A stretch of DNA of 64,000 nucleotides from Lepus europaeus. Its lineage: Eukaryota; Chordata; Mammalia; Lagomorpha; Leporidae. The stretch covers positions 123,907,701 to 123,971,700 of the forward strand of contig NC_084827.1 of assembly GCF_033115175.1 (NCBI RefSeq), written 5' to 3'. Under the pieces are notes generated by a model. The model was not told the origin of the DNA and made no database searches. It saw nothing but the letters and a program-made list of their open reading frames with translations. Shown here one piece after another: positions 22,380 through 33,739 of the stretch (positions within the stretch are counted from its first letter, which is position 1; each line of letters opens with the position of its first letter). Position numbers and translations under genes: made by a program.

Positions 22380-22709
22380 GAGTTGGTTTTTCAGATGATG
22401 ATCTTGGAAAACTTACCTTGCAGCTTTATACTCCATGGAGGGTCAGACCACTGCAAACAAGGAAAACTGAGCATTTTGAACATACAGTGTAGGCAGATGT
22501 GTGCTGATCACACAGGAAGGGCCCTCCTGCTCCCCCTGTCTGCATCCTGGACAGACCCCAAGCCCTGCTATAAAAGCCCTAGCAAACTGCTTCTCAGAGA
22601 GGCAGATTCTTTAGGGAACTGTATTTTACCACTGTCTTCTTTACTTGTCCCACGTAAATAAAACTTTCTTTAGAGCCACTCCCTTTTGAGGCTGATTATT
22701 TGGTAACAT
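22380..22709 (+). mobile_element. Probable solo LTR (endogenous-retrovirus type), 5' limit uncertain
   Basis: The second half has the layout of a retroviral LTR: 'gctataaaagccctagcaaa' (TATA box, near 22567), 'ctgcttctcagagaggcaga', and about 80 bp later 'cgtaaataaaactttcttta' (AATAAA polyadenylation signal) followed by 'ttatttggtaaca'. This order of TATA box, R-like segment, AATAAA, CTTTCTTT and terminal CA is typical of gammaretrovirus-like (class I) LTRs. I cannot name the family, there is no internal region next to it, and no TSD was established. Confidence 0.5.
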
Positions 22710-23229
22710 CCAGAGTGAAAAGTCCCTTTGTGTCCACTAAAAACACTACAAATAAAAACAGATGCGCTGTGTAGCAGAATGATTTCACCTCAAATGTGAA
22801 TTTGAGCACTAGCATATTAAGACGACGGGTTCCTTTACAATGGAGCACAACGAGAAAAATGGACTGAGAGGGAGAAAAGAAATGGAACATGCTGGAGAGA
22901 TCCAGAGTCCAGATCCATCCAAGGAGAGTTTCTGTAAGGACTGAGGGGGAAGTCGGAGTGAAGGGGAGGGCAAGGAGGTGGTCCAGGTTGAGCAAACACA
23001 GGGTCCCCAGGGCTGAGTGTGGGAAATAAAACCCACAACCTCCAAAAACACTCGGGAAAATGTAAAAGGGGAAAAAATTGGAAAAATATTTGAGACAGAA
23101 GCAAAATAACTTAATTTTGAAGAAGTAAACTAAAGTCATAGACTTCTTTTTTTCATAGAAATGGATGTAGAAAAGCAATGGTACAATTCTGACAAGTTCT
23201 GAAGGGGGAAAATGTCTAAAACTAGAGGT
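22710..23229. other. Unassigned sequence
   Basis: Overlapping open frames on the minus strand (up to 160 codons, 22696-23178) arise from a pyrimidine-rich minus strand. The translation is Phe/Leu/Ser-rich with no domain, and I do not consider it coding. Confidence 0.4.
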
Positions 23230-23610
23230 AAAGGGTGGGGAAAATTACATATAATAAGAAAGTTTGACAATAAACATTTTTTAAATTATGATAAAAACTG
23301 AAGCACGATTATAACAAAGCAAATATGAAGAGGATATGTGCTCCTATTAAAGCCAGATCTTCAAATTGGGTAAAAACCAAACAAAATCTATATCTAAATA
23401 TCTAGTATTTACAAAAATCTATCTAAAACAAATAGCATAAAAATACTTGGAGGAAAAAAATACATCAGAAACTGCTAACAAAAAAGAATTTAGGTATAAA
23501 AATGTCATGATAAGACAAAATGAAGATCAAGAGAAATCATTAATAGGAAAAAGAATGTTTTATAGAGATGGGATGAGCAAAGTAAAAAATATACTATCCT
23601 TTAGAATCTT

Positions 23611-23920
23611 TTTTTAAGTTTTTTTTTTATTATTTATTTGAAAGACAGAGTTACAAAGAGAGGTAGAGCCAGAGAGAGAGAGGTCTTCCATTTCATTGGT
23701 TCACTCCCCAAATGACTGCAATGGCCAGAGCTGAGCTGAACTGAAGCCAGGAGCTTCTTCCAGGTCTCCCACATGGATTCAGGGGCCCAAGAACCTGGGC
23801 CATCTTTTGCTTTCCCAGGCTATAGCAGAGAGCTGGATCAGAAGAGGAGCAGCCGGGACTCGAACCGGCTCCCATGTGGGATACTGGAGTTTTAACCCAC
23901 TGCGCCACAGTGCCAGCCCC
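23611..23920 (-). mobile_element. CSINE
   Basis: T-run, 'tatttatttgaaagacagag', 'aggtctcccacatgg', and the head ending 'gcgccacagtgccagcccc'. The TSD tcctttaga(a/t)tctt lies at 23597-23610 and 23921-23934, one mismatch in 14. Confidence 0.93.
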
Positions 23921-24502
23921 TCCTTTAGATTCTTAACAACAGAAATGTGTAAGGTAAAATCTGGGAGATATGCAACTAAGATTAATAAATGCTTATGAAA
24001 GACTTTAACCTATCTTGTTCATAAATTGACAGATCAAGTAAACTGAAAATAATTAAAGCTATTTAGAATTCAATAACACAGAAAATAATCAAAATTGCTC
24101 TTACAAATAATGAATATAGAAGGACCTTTGTACCCTTGAAAACATTAATTATAGTTTGCAGGTTTTCAGTTCATAAAAGAAATCTCAACAGACAATATCT
24201 CCTGTTCTCAAAGCAGTAAAACCCTAGAGCTGTTCATGTTTATAAAGTGGTAATAATGTACCAAGCATTGTTTGTTCTAAGCTAAATTTAGCAAATAAAA
24301 GTAGAGGATACCTGATTAAATTAGAATTGAAGATAAAAGATGAATATTTAAAAGTATTTTCTTTTTAGTAAAAATGAACTTTACTAAAACATTGTGAAAA
24401 AAGTCAAACCTTCCTAAATCATTCCAAGAAAACTTTATAACCTTGATACACAACCTAGTCAAAGATGATAGAAAATAAAATCAGAGGTCAAGCCTTCTTT
24501 TC

Positions 24503-24824
24503 CTTTTTCTTCTTTTTTAGAAGATTTTATGTATTTATTTGTTTGAGGGGCAGAGTTACAGAAAGAAGGAGAGACAGAAAAGTCTTCCATTGCTGGTTCA
24601 CTCCCCAAATGGCCATGCTGATCCAAAGCCAGTAGCCAAGAGCTTCTTCAAGGTCTCCCACATGGGTGCAGGGGCCCAAGGACTTGGGCCATCTTCTACT
24701 GCTTTCCCAGACCACAACAGAAACTGGATCAAAAGAGGAGCAGCTGGGACTGGAACCGGTGCCCACATGAGATGCCAGCGCCACAGGCGGAGGCTTTAGC
24801 CTGCTAAGCCACAGGGCTGGCCCC
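24503..24824 (-). mobile_element. CSINE
   Basis: Minus copy ending 'gctaagccacagggctggcc'. TSD agccttcttttc / agctttctttta at 24491-24502 and 24825-24836. The tail region (24503-24520) is a decayed A-run on the element strand. Confidence 0.9.
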
Positions 24825-24944
24825 AGCTTTCTTTTAATTATAGCTGTAACATTTCTAAATACAAATTCGGTAAATTGAATATAGCAGCAAATCAAAGATC
24901 AGCCTGGATGGAAGAGAATTTCCACACTAAAATATTTTAGTAAC

Positions 24945-25262
24945 TTACTTTTTAAATTTTATTTAAGTTGTACAAGTTTCATGTATTTCATATATACAGA
25001 TTTAGGGACATAATGACACTTGCCCCATCCTCCCTCCCACCCACATTCCAGCCCTTCTTCCTCCCTCTCACATTGCTACTCTTAATTTTTATAAAGATCC
25101 GTTTTCAGTTTACCTAATGATCATGTAGTTAGCCCTACACTGAGAAAAGATTTCAACCAATAGTATGAAGAAGAAAAGAAAAAGAAAACACTGTTCCTCA
25201 AGAGAAGGGCTGTAAACAATCATTGAAATCTCACGATGTCAACTTCACTCCAACACATTATT
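24945..25262 (-). mobile_element. Older L1 3' end (3'UTR only)
   Basis: 'gtacaagtttcatgtatttc', 'catatatacagatttaggga', the 'cctccctcccacccaca' polypyrimidine tract (minus-strand G-rich tract) and 'aaaagatttcaaccaatagt' match, block for block, the older inverted L1 at 36294. This is an older subfamily than the L1 at 5931. Confidence 0.75.
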
Positions 25263-25387
25263 CAGATCAGGGAATACATAGCTGTCCTTATATAATTTGC
25301 TTTTAAACGATTAAAAAGAAAACCTGTGAAGTTATCATAATAAATGAAAATGTTTGTTAAAAAGTGATACCTATTATATGGCAATCT

Positions 25388-25663
25388 TTTAATTTTAAAA
25401 AGTTTACTTGAAAAACACAGACAAAGTCTCTCCTGCTGCTTCACTCCCCAAATGCCTACAGTGACTGGGGCTGGCCTGGGGCTGAAGCCAGGAGCCAAGG
25501 TCACTGTCCAGGTCTCAAAAGTGAGTGGCAGGAACCCAGCTATCCAATCACTTGTCACTGCTGCTTCCCACTGCCCAGAAGGGGGAAATCTAGAGCTAGA
25601 GCCAGGAATCAAACCCAGGAACTTTGATGTGGGATATGTCTTAACTGCTTGGCTAAACACCTG
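25388..25663 (-). mobile_element. CSINE, old copy, target of the next SINE
   Basis: Diverged minus copy with 'ctgctgcttcactcccca' and a decayed head 'cttggctaaacacctgctcc'. Its 5' end carries the target site of the younger SINE at 25681. Confidence 0.8.
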
Positions 25664-25680
25664 CTCCACTATATGATTTT

Positions 25681-26003
25681 TTTTTTTTTTTTTTGACAGG
25701 CAGAGTGGATAGTGAGAGACAGAGAGAAAGGTCTTCCTTTTGCCGTTGGTTCACCCTCCAATGGCCGCTGCGGCCAGCCCATCGTGCTGATCCGAAGCCA
25801 GGAGCCAGATGCTTCTCCTGGTCTCCCATGCGGGTGCAGGGCCCAAGCACTTGGGCCATCCTCCACTGCCTTCCCAGGCCATAGCAGAGAGCTGGCCTGG
25901 AAGAGGGGCAACCGGGATAGTATCCAGCGCCCCAACCGGGACTAGAACCCGGTGTGCCGGCACCGCAAGGCGGAGGATTAGCCTGTTAAGCCACGGCGCT
26001 GGC
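25681..26003 (-). mobile_element. CSINE, 'GTGGCTTA' subtype, young, nested
   Basis: Poly-T (A-tail), 'gacaggcagagtggatagtg', 'ccaaccgggactagaacccg', and the head ending 'taagccacggcgctggc'. The 17-bp TSD ctccactatatgatttt at 25664-25680 and 26004-26020 is identical in both copies. It belongs to the same subtype as 17221, 35643, 45475, 46858 and 49666. Confidence 0.95.
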
Positions 26004-26020
26004 CTCCACTATATGATTTT

Positions 26021-26334
26021 TAAAATTTGATTTGTTTATTTGAAAGGCAGAGTGAGAGAAGAGAGAGAGAGAGAAAAAAAAATCTGCTGATTCATTCTCC
26101 AAATGTCTGAAATTACTGGGGTCAAGCGAGGCCAAAATCATGGACTAGGACCTCCATCTGGGTCTTCCAAGTGGGTGACAGAGACTCAAGAACTTGGGCC
26201 ATCATCTGCTGTCTTCCCATGCACATTAGCAGGAAAGTGGAGCAGAAACAGAGTAGCCATGACTCAAACCATCACTCCTTATATGGGAAACTGGCATGCT
26301 AAGTGAAGGCCTAACCCTAGTACCACAGCACCTA
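26021..26334 (-). mobile_element. CSINE, old copy
   Basis: 'tttgtttatttgaaaggcag', a (GA)n stretch (26055-26075), 'gcacattagcaggaaagtgg' and the decayed head 'taccacagcacctatg'. The older 'gcattagcaggaa' group. Confidence 0.82.
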
Positions 26335-26378
26335 TGTTTTTTATTTGATACAGAAGAAATACAAGGAGAAATTTTTCT

Positions 26379-26729
26379 TTTTTTTTTATAAAGATGTATT
26401 TATTTGAAAGTCAGAGTTACACAGTGAGAGAAGGAGAGGCAGAGAGAGAGAGAGAGAGCGGTCTTCCATTCTCTGGTTCACTCCCCAATTGGCTGCAATG
26501 GCCAAAACTGTGCCAATCTGAAGCCAGGAGCAAGGAGCCAGGAGCTTCTTCTGGGTCTCCTAAGTGAGTGCAGAGGCCCAAAGACTTAGAGGCCATCCTC
26601 TACTGCTTTCCCAGGCCGTGGCAGAGAGATGGATTGAAAGCGGAGCAACCGGGACTCGAACTGGCGCCCATATGGGATGCCGGCACTGCAGGTGGCGGCT
26701 TTACCTGCTACGCCACAGCGCCAGCCCCA
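26379..26729 (-). mobile_element. CSINE, well preserved
   Basis: 'aaagatgtatttatttgaaa', (GA)n at 26433-26458, and head 'tacgccacagcgccagcccc'. TSD agaaatttttct at 26367-26378 and 26730-26741, exact. Confidence 0.94.
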
Positions 26730-27624
26730 AGAAATTTTTCTAACTTGATAAATAATATATATCCAAGCATCAGCAATGACAAATTAGAAAATATAACAGA
26801 AAATTCTGTTTAAAATGAGAGAAAGATAAAATAGCTTCAAAAAAACTAATGTAAATGTGCAGTCTCTAGTGTTGGGCATAAAAAGAAGATATAACTAAAC
26901 AGAGAAATATATCCTACACTAAATTTTAAAAAAATTTAGTAAAGGCACCCTTTCTCCACTAAATAAATTACAAAATAAATACAAATCTATTCAAAGCCTA
27001 ACAAGAGTTCTTAAATGACGCTTAATCCAGTTCTTAGAAAAAGCACAAAAATTGACCCAAAAATGTATCAAAAGAAGGAAAAAGATGGTAACTCACAATC
27101 TCAAAATTCAAAATGTGCTATAAAAATAGCAATTATAACTATATGGAGCTGAAACGTTAATATGCATAGATGTAAATGAAGGAGAACAGAACATATGCTG
27201 AAGTAGCACTCCAAACCAGCACAAGTAAGGCTGAATAAATGGGGCTGGAAAATACTCAGATTAATATTACACATCCATATTAATATTAATTATTGAGATT
27301 AGTATTAATTATTGCAAAATCAACAATAATGTGCATTCTAGGTTGATGAAGATCCTAAATATCTAAAGTAAAATATGGAAGCAATCAAAGGAAGTAGATT
27401 TACAATCTTAGAGAGCATGAGACATTTGAAAAACATAAAATGCATGTCATTGGTTGGTAACTGATAAACTTGACATTAATATTTAAAATGTGCACATCAC
27501 AAAGCAAACATATTTGTGCACATACTCTTAATTCTTACCATTAGGAGATTTAGAATCTCCAGAAGAAATGACTCAAACGTAGAAAAAATGTAAGATAAAG
27601 AAAGAAAGCAGATTACCGAATGTC

Positions 27625-27775
27625 CAAGGCGTGCTAGGAACCTGCCGCAGTGCTAAGAGCCTGACACAGACTATTCCATCTCATCTCTGGGAATTTTCTC
27701 CAAACCAGCAACAGATGTATTAGAATCATCATTTTGCTGAACAGGAAACTTAACATTTAATCACATACCAAATAA
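27625..27775 (-). mobile_element. MIR (antisense)
   Basis: 'gtgctaggaacctgccgcag', 'tgctaagagcctgacacaga' and 'gctgaacaggaaactta' follow the reverse complement of MIR (…ggcactgtgctaagc…cccattttacagatgaggaaac). Weak but ordered. Confidence 0.5.
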
Positions 27776-27808
27776 TTGGCAAAAGTGGTTTCCAATGAAA
27801 TGCTTTTT

Positions 27809-28149
27809 AAAAAAAATTTTTTTTGAAGATTTATTTGTTTGAAAGGTAGAGTTACAGAGAGGCAGAGGCAGAGAGAGAGAAAGAGAAAAAGAGAAGTCTT
27901 CCATCCACGGGTTCATTCTCCAAATGGCCACAATGGCCGGAGTTTGGCTGATCTAATCAGGAGCCAGAAGCTTCATCTGAGTCTCCCACGTGGGTACAGG
28001 GGCCTAAGGACTTGGGCCATCTTCCACTGCTTTCCCAGGCCATAGCAGAGAGCTATTGGAAGAGGAGCAGCCAGGACTCAAACTTGTGCCCATATGGGCT
28101 GCTGGTGCTGCAGGCGGAAGATTAACCCACTAAACCGCAGCACCACTCC
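27809..28149 (-). mobile_element. CSINE
   Basis: 'gaagatttatttgtttgaaa', a purine-rich tract, 'aggccatagcagagagctat' and head 'taaaccgcagcaccactcc'. TSD 27790-27808 and 28150-28168 (ttccaatgaaatgctttt / ttccagtggaatgctttt), two mismatches. Confidence 0.92.
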
Positions 28150-28169
28150 TTCCAGTGGAATGCTTTTAA

Positions 28170-30202
28170 CACCATGTTTTCTCCCTGAAAAAAAAAAAAA
28201 AATTGTACCACGGCCCCTCCCCATGCCTCAAATTGCATGAGTGCTACAATGCTTGCTAAAGTAGTTAAGCAACTGGAAAATGATGGATGAATTTTAAATG
28301 GAATTCAAGTGCACACAGAGCAAATAGTTATTTAGTATATTGTGTGGTTGAAAACAAAGGATGGAAAGATAGAAGCAGGAGGCTGATGAAATGTTCTCAC
28401 ATAACACAGATTCTAGGTCTGTCTTCTAGGAGCAAAGCTGCAAAATGTTACAAAGTGCTGCATGCAGCATGGAGAGCCTGATTCAGCTGCAAGAGAGGTC
28501 ATTTGAATCTACTTCCCAGAGTCCATGTAGGCACTCTATACAGGTGTACTGACCCTGATGCCATCATTCGGGAGCAGTGCAACAACTGAACCTGTGACCC
28601 AAGACTGTCTCTTGAGAAGTGAATTGTTGCTAATCTCTGTACTTCCCATCTCAATAGTAGCTGCAGTGATTCTGTGCATTGGGAAAGTTTCTGGCTACTG
28701 AGTAGAGTTAGTGGAATCCTTATCAAAAGATTCTCTGGGAGAAATTTGGTGTCTTTAGAGTGCCCTTCTGATTTGAAAAGAATGAATATGCTTAAGGAAG
28801 AAGATACACTATTCAAGCTAACATAGATAAGAGGAAGATTCTTCAGTGGTTTTTTTCTTCTGATCATAGTTCTGAATCATTTATGTTATTTTGAATAGTG
28901 TGTTACAAATTAAGAACTGGAGTCGTCCCATCTGCTAGGTTAACATCATTCTTTCTCCTCCTCTTAAACCGTTCTTTTAAAGTCCTGCAGTAGTTTAAGA
29001 ACACTGGTGAGCTTTGCACTGAGTGTGACTATTTCAAGTATAGGAACAGAATTTGCGATGTGCAAAGTCAGCTCAGCATGCAAACTGAAACACACAAGCA
29101 TTCCTAGTCGTCTCTCTCCTTGGATGCTCCACTTACATGACTTAATGTCTGTCGTCTGTCTCAAATGCTGTTTCCTTTCCTACAGTGAAGTAGCACGCCA
29201 CAATCTAGCCTGGTCCCTGGCATGTTTGCAGCTCTCCCCAGGCTTAGTGTGTGTCGTTCGGCATCTGGACACAGAGGCAGCGTCTGAATTGGATTTTAGC
29301 ATGAACCCAGGTACTTGTAGCTGCTGATGTTCCACGTGTTTGCTTGGCTCTTATGGGCAAGATAAGCTAGATTGATGGCCCACCTCTTTGAAAAAGCACA
29401 TCCTTCAAAAGGTGGACAATTGACCTCTAACAAATTCAAGGGTAATTAAAAACCATTATCTAAGTTGAACAAAAAGGGAAAATATAAATGTTGGTGTTTG
29501 GTTATTATGGCACATAATTTTACTAATGAAAACATGTAATAATATTTATTTTGATGAGTGATCAAAAATCTTTTAAAAGTTTCTTTATAATAGTTGCTAA
29601 GAATTCTCAGTATAGTAGTTGCTAATAGAATTCTTAAGCTAGTCCCATACTGGACACTGGAGTTGGAATGTAACATTTGGGATGAACATGGTTTTGGCCA
29701 AATAAAGTCTATGGCCTTGTATGAGCTGAAACAGTTTTCCACTGAAAAAAATTGGAAGGTAAATGTAAAGCAACATCCTTATATATTTGTGAGTCAAAGT
29801 CATCAAGGATATGGAGAAAAGAATGAGTCTAGGCTTCTCTCCTTCAATAAAACAAGTATAAAATAAAACACAGATTCTCTCACCCTCATCCTTTATTTTT
29901 TAAAAACACAGTCTAGTGGCTGAAGTGGTTTCTTTCTCAACACATAATTGATTCTGAGAATGACATTCACTTTGAGCATGGAGAGTTGTGGGGTTGTCAT
30001 TTTGTGCAAGAGCAATAGCAGAACTGTTTTCTCCCAGAATTACCAAGTAAGAGACCTACAAAACTAAGCAACGGCATTTTGTAAGTTTATAAAAGACACA
30101 GTCATCTTTCTACTATGAACCAAGCAGAAGAACAGGGCAGTTGAACTAGTAGTACCTTTATCACTGGGAATATTTCACAAGTTCTTAAAAACACAGGCAT
30201 AT
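28170..30202. other. Repeat-poor unassigned stretch
   Basis: About 2 kb in which I recognise no transposon. Open frames of 98-122 codons occur (28499-28867 minus; 29007-29327 plus), but neither shows a domain or a codon pattern I trust. It could hold conserved non-coding sequence. Confidence 0.4.
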
Positions 30203-30203
30203 A

Positions 30204-30532
30204 GGGCCAGCACTGTGGTACAGCAGGTTAATCCATGGTCTGAGGTGCCAACATCCCTTATGGGCGCTGCTTCGAGTCCCAGCTGCTCTACTTCTGATCA
30301 GCTGCCTGCTAATGCACCTGGGAAAGCAGGGAAGATGACCCAAGTCCCTGAGCCCCTGCACCTATGTGGGAGACCCAGAGGAAGCTCCTGGATCCTGGCT
30401 TCAGCCTGATCCAGCCCCAGTCATTGTAGCCATTTAGGGAGTAAACCAGCCTGTGGAAGATCTCTCTTTGTGTGTCTCCTTCTCGCTCTCTGTAATTCTG
30501 TCTTTCAGATAAATAAATAAATCTTTTTAAAA
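30204..30532 (+). mobile_element. CSINE, moderately diverged
   Basis: Head 'gggccagcactgtggtacag', 'gggagacccagaggaagctc', and tail 'aaataaataaatctttttaa' followed by a nine-G run at 30533-30541. The G-run is unusual next to a SINE tail. Confidence 0.92.
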
Positions 30533-30697
30533 GGGGGGGGGCACATAAAATATTTAAGAATGCAGTTACAAAGATGGAATGTCAATTTTAAAAATCACAA
30601 AGAATAAGAAAGATTTTTGCAAACTAGCTGAAAAACATTACATGGAATTTTTGGGAAAAGACTACAGCTATAAAAACTTCTTTGAATTATTTTTCTT

Positions 30698-31027
30698 GGG
30701 GCCGGCACTGTGGTTCAGCAGGTTAATGCCCTGGCCTGAAGCACCAGCATCCCATATGGACGCCGGTTCTAGTCCCGGCTGCTCCTCTTCTGATCCAGCT
30801 CTCTGCTATGGCCTGGGAAAGCAGTAGAAGATGGCCTAAGTGCTTGGGCCCCTGCACCAACGTGGGAGACCCTGAGGAAGCTCCTGGCTCTGGCTTCGGA
30901 TCGGTGCAACTCCGGCTGTTGCAGCCAATTAGGGAGTGAACCATCGGATAGAAAACCTCTCTGTCTCTCTGCCTCTCCTCTCTCTGTGTAACTCTGACTT
31001 TCAAATAAATAAATAAATCTTTAAAAA
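30698..31027 (+). mobile_element. CSINE
   Basis: Head 'ggggccggcactgtggttca', 'gttctagtcccggctgctcc', tail 'aaataaataaataaatcttt'. TSD aattatttttctt / aattatttttatc at 30685-30697 and 31028-31040. Confidence 0.95.
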
Positions 31028-31040
31028 ATTATTTTTATCT

Positions 31041-33002
31041 CACTCCTTTTCTGAGAAGAAAACTTGTATAAAGATAGAACAATATCTTTATACAATATTA
31101 CTTAACCAGTAATTATGGCTAAGTAACTTTTTCTGTTAGGTGTAATAATATATCACCATTGTTCACTACTTTGTAATTATTTGCTATTCTTATGAGTCAA
31201 GATGGTGAATTTATTCAGCCATAGATAAAATTCAAAACCATTCAACTTGAGTGAAAGAAATGTGAATGACATAAACATCAAAGCAGGAAAAATCAGGAAC
31301 TAAGGATCAGTTAAGTATGATTCAAGTATAAATATGTATCCAATGTTAAGTATTTCCTTTTCTTCTTCATGGCTACTGCAGGTGGACTTGCTGAGTATGT
31401 AATCAATATGTCCTATCATAACTTAGTAAGTATTTTAGAAGGATATAAAGTTAAGCAATAAATTACTTCAGTGCACTAAATAGAATAGGTACTACTTCAA
31501 AATGACCTTTCATGGAACAGAAAATTTGATAATATTGCCTTTGCCAAACAAATTAGAAATAGTACTGTTATTTTTATTAATTGCTTATATTTTACCAAAT
31601 TTTCTGAGAATGTTTTATCATTGTCTTCAATTTAGAATTCTAATGTACACATTAAGATTTATTTTCATTTGCTCTTAATTGTTTTTGCTATCTATATGAC
31701 AACCTTCCAAATTCCTCAAAATCTCCCAAATTTTTATCCTTCTAACCTGAAATTTATTTACCTAAGGAAAAAAAATAAGAAAAACAGATTGTAGATTACT
31801 GTATTGGTCAATTAATCAGATTTTTACACAATTCTAAGAGACTTGCTTAGAATATTGGCCTTCCTATTATTAAAAATGATAGTGTTCTAAAAGTTTTTAT
31901 AACTTTCTTTTGATACACATTTTTGGGGGGCTCTACATCATTAAATGTGTTTTTCCACTCAAAGAAATATGTATATAAAAACATCAGGCATCAAAGTATA
32001 ATAATATCATTTTTAAAAGAATTGACTATAAATTTCCTAAAACATTTTCCCTGCTGCATTTCTAATTCAGCCTGGAAAGAAATCAATTTACACACGAATT
32101 TTAGAAGTTCAACTATTCAATAATGTATGATAAAGATGTATTTTTCTCATGTCATGGTTACAAAATCAGTATAAGCCATTATACCCCCTCTCTTCGTAAG
32201 GGAAAATGGAAATCCAATGAGGTCATGCCTTCATCTCATCATGTAGATATGAAATAGCTCCAATGTCCATGTTTGTGCTTTATTGATATTTTCACTTCAG
32301 ATTAGCTCACATTCACATTGTCTCACCTGAAATAACGATAGTCCGGGGGAAAAAAGTATAAATTAAAATGAAAATGACCTTTAATATTGGGTTGATCACC
32401 ATCATCAAATGCATTATAATTTTTTGGGTTGCACCTGAATATAATCTTGCAAATTTTTTTGCAGAAAGGAGAAAATATTTTGTCTAGTAATAAGATGCTT
32501 TACTCAGAGTATTTTTTCCATCTTCAGATTATTTTTAATGATAAGCTTAAAGTACAGAACTGAATCTAAGGTAATATTTGACACTGTAAAAGTGTTTTTC
32601 ATCAGTTAGGAAGGATTATATTTGTACAGCAATCAAAAAATGTCCAATTTAATTTTGAGAATGTGTAAGAAGGAAAATATTTTCAGGGGCTAAGTAGGCA
32701 TGCATGTGTGAATTAACTGAATGTAAGATAACAGGGAATGGTGAGCTATAGAGGGAAAGATGAATGCATACCCTCCCCTACTTAAAAGCATTCAAGCCCA
32801 AAAACGTCAAAATCCTGTGAGAATTGCTGAGCACTCACACCTTCACCTGGTAGCCACCAGTGTGCAGTATATTTGGTTTGATAAAGGCTGCTATTTCTAA
32901 CATTCCCCCTTAAAATGCAAGGCTCCTGTCAGGGGAAGAGGGAGAAAATTTGCTTGGCAACAGAGACAGCCACTAGAAAGAAAGGAATCTCTATCAAACT
33001 TA
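31041..33002. other. Repeat-poor AT-rich stretch
   Basis: About 2 kb without recognisable transposons, long open frames or RNA genes. A candidate region for conserved non-coding elements. Confidence 0.45.
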
Positions 33003-33735
33003 CTCCCTGCCATGTTTTGAATGTCCACACCAAAACTCAAGTTGCAATGTAATCTTCAGTGTAAGACGTCAAGGACTTAGAAACTTAATAACTATATGGT
33101 AGGTGGGACCTTTAGGAAGTAAGATAAGGTCGAATGAGGCTGAAAGGATGGGACTCTGATCCAGTGATATTGTGCATTTATAAGAGGAGGAGAGACCTGA
33201 GCTAGGATATTCAGTCTCCCTCATGCAATGTCCTGTGTCACCTGGAGACTCTGCAGAGAAACCCCAGCGGCAAGAAGGTCCTCAGAAGATGCAGTTGCCT
33301 GATCTTCAACTTCTTAGCCTTCAGAGCTGTGAGTCAGGGACTGACATTGTGGTGTAGCAGGTTAAGCCACAGCCTGCAGCACCAACATCCTGTATGAGCA
33401 ACAGTTGCAGACTCGGCTACTCTACTTCCCATTCAGCTCCCTGCTAATGTGCCTGGGAAAGCAGCAGCAGATGACTCAAGTGTTTGGGTCCTTGCTGCCC
33501 ACATCAGAGATCCGGATGAGCCTCCTGGCTCCTGGATTCAGCCTGGTCCAGCCCAGCCATTGTGGCCATGTGGGGAGTGAACTGGTGGAGGGAAGATCAC
33601 TCTCTGTCTCTTCCCCTTTCACTCCGTAACTCTGCCTTTCAAATAAACACATAAATCTTTTTGAAAAACTGAAAATAAACCTTTTTTCTTCAGAAATTAT
33701 TCGTCATGGCAATAGAAAACAGACTAAGCTGTTCT
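33003..33735 (+). mobile_element. MaLR (ERVL-MaLR) LTR, split by a SINE
   Basis: LTR blocks in order: 'catgttttgaatgtccacac', 'aactcaagttgcaatgtaat', 'ggtgggacctttaggaagta', 'cccagcggcaagaaggtcct', 'gatcttcaacttcttagcct', 'agagctgtgagtc'; then, after the SINE, 'aaaataaacctttt' and 'gcaatagaaaacagactaag'. These are the classic MLT1/MST landmarks (TGAATG…, GGTGGGACCTTT…, GAACTGTGAG…AATAAA…GCAACAGAAAACAGACTAAG). MaLR LTRs are non-coding relics of non-autonomous retroviral-like elements. No internal region is attached. Confidence 0.85.
33336..33662 (+). mobile_element. CSINE inside the MaLR LTR
   Basis: 'agggactgacattgtggtgt' head, 'gcagcagcagatgactcaag' body, tail 'aaataaacacataaatcttt'. It inserted between 'ctgtgagtc' and 'aaaataaacc' of the LTR, so it postdates the LTR. 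Confidence 0.9.
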
Positions 33736-33739
33736 TGCT

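Larger units (their letters stand above)
23230..27620 (+). mobile_element. Ancient L1M-like ORF2, fragmented by later insertions
   Basis: Plus-strand old L1 remnants lie between and around minus-strand SINEs: 23230-23596 ('gccagatcttcaaattgggt', 'aaaatctatctaaaac'), 23935-24490 ('ccttgatacacaacctagtc', like 'ataccaaaacctgacaaag' of L1 ORF2), 24837-24940, and 26742-27620 ('atatggagctgaaacg', 'tacaatcttagagagcatg'). Frames are completely degraded. It is uncertain that all pieces come from a single original copy, but their order fits ORF2 5' to 3'. The last part, 27625-27775, overlaps a MIR. Confidence 0.5.

Noticed and set aside
22696..23178. 160-codon minus frame as a membrane protein
   Set aside because: Phe/Leu-rich translation of a pyrimidine-rich strand. 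Overlapping frames of similar length are present in the other phases, with no ordered domain and no splice or promoter context.
16791..26729. CRISPR-like regularly spaced repeats
   Set aside because: The repeated blocks are dispersed SINEs of about 320 bp with TSDs, irregular spacing and both orientations, in a mammalian genome.
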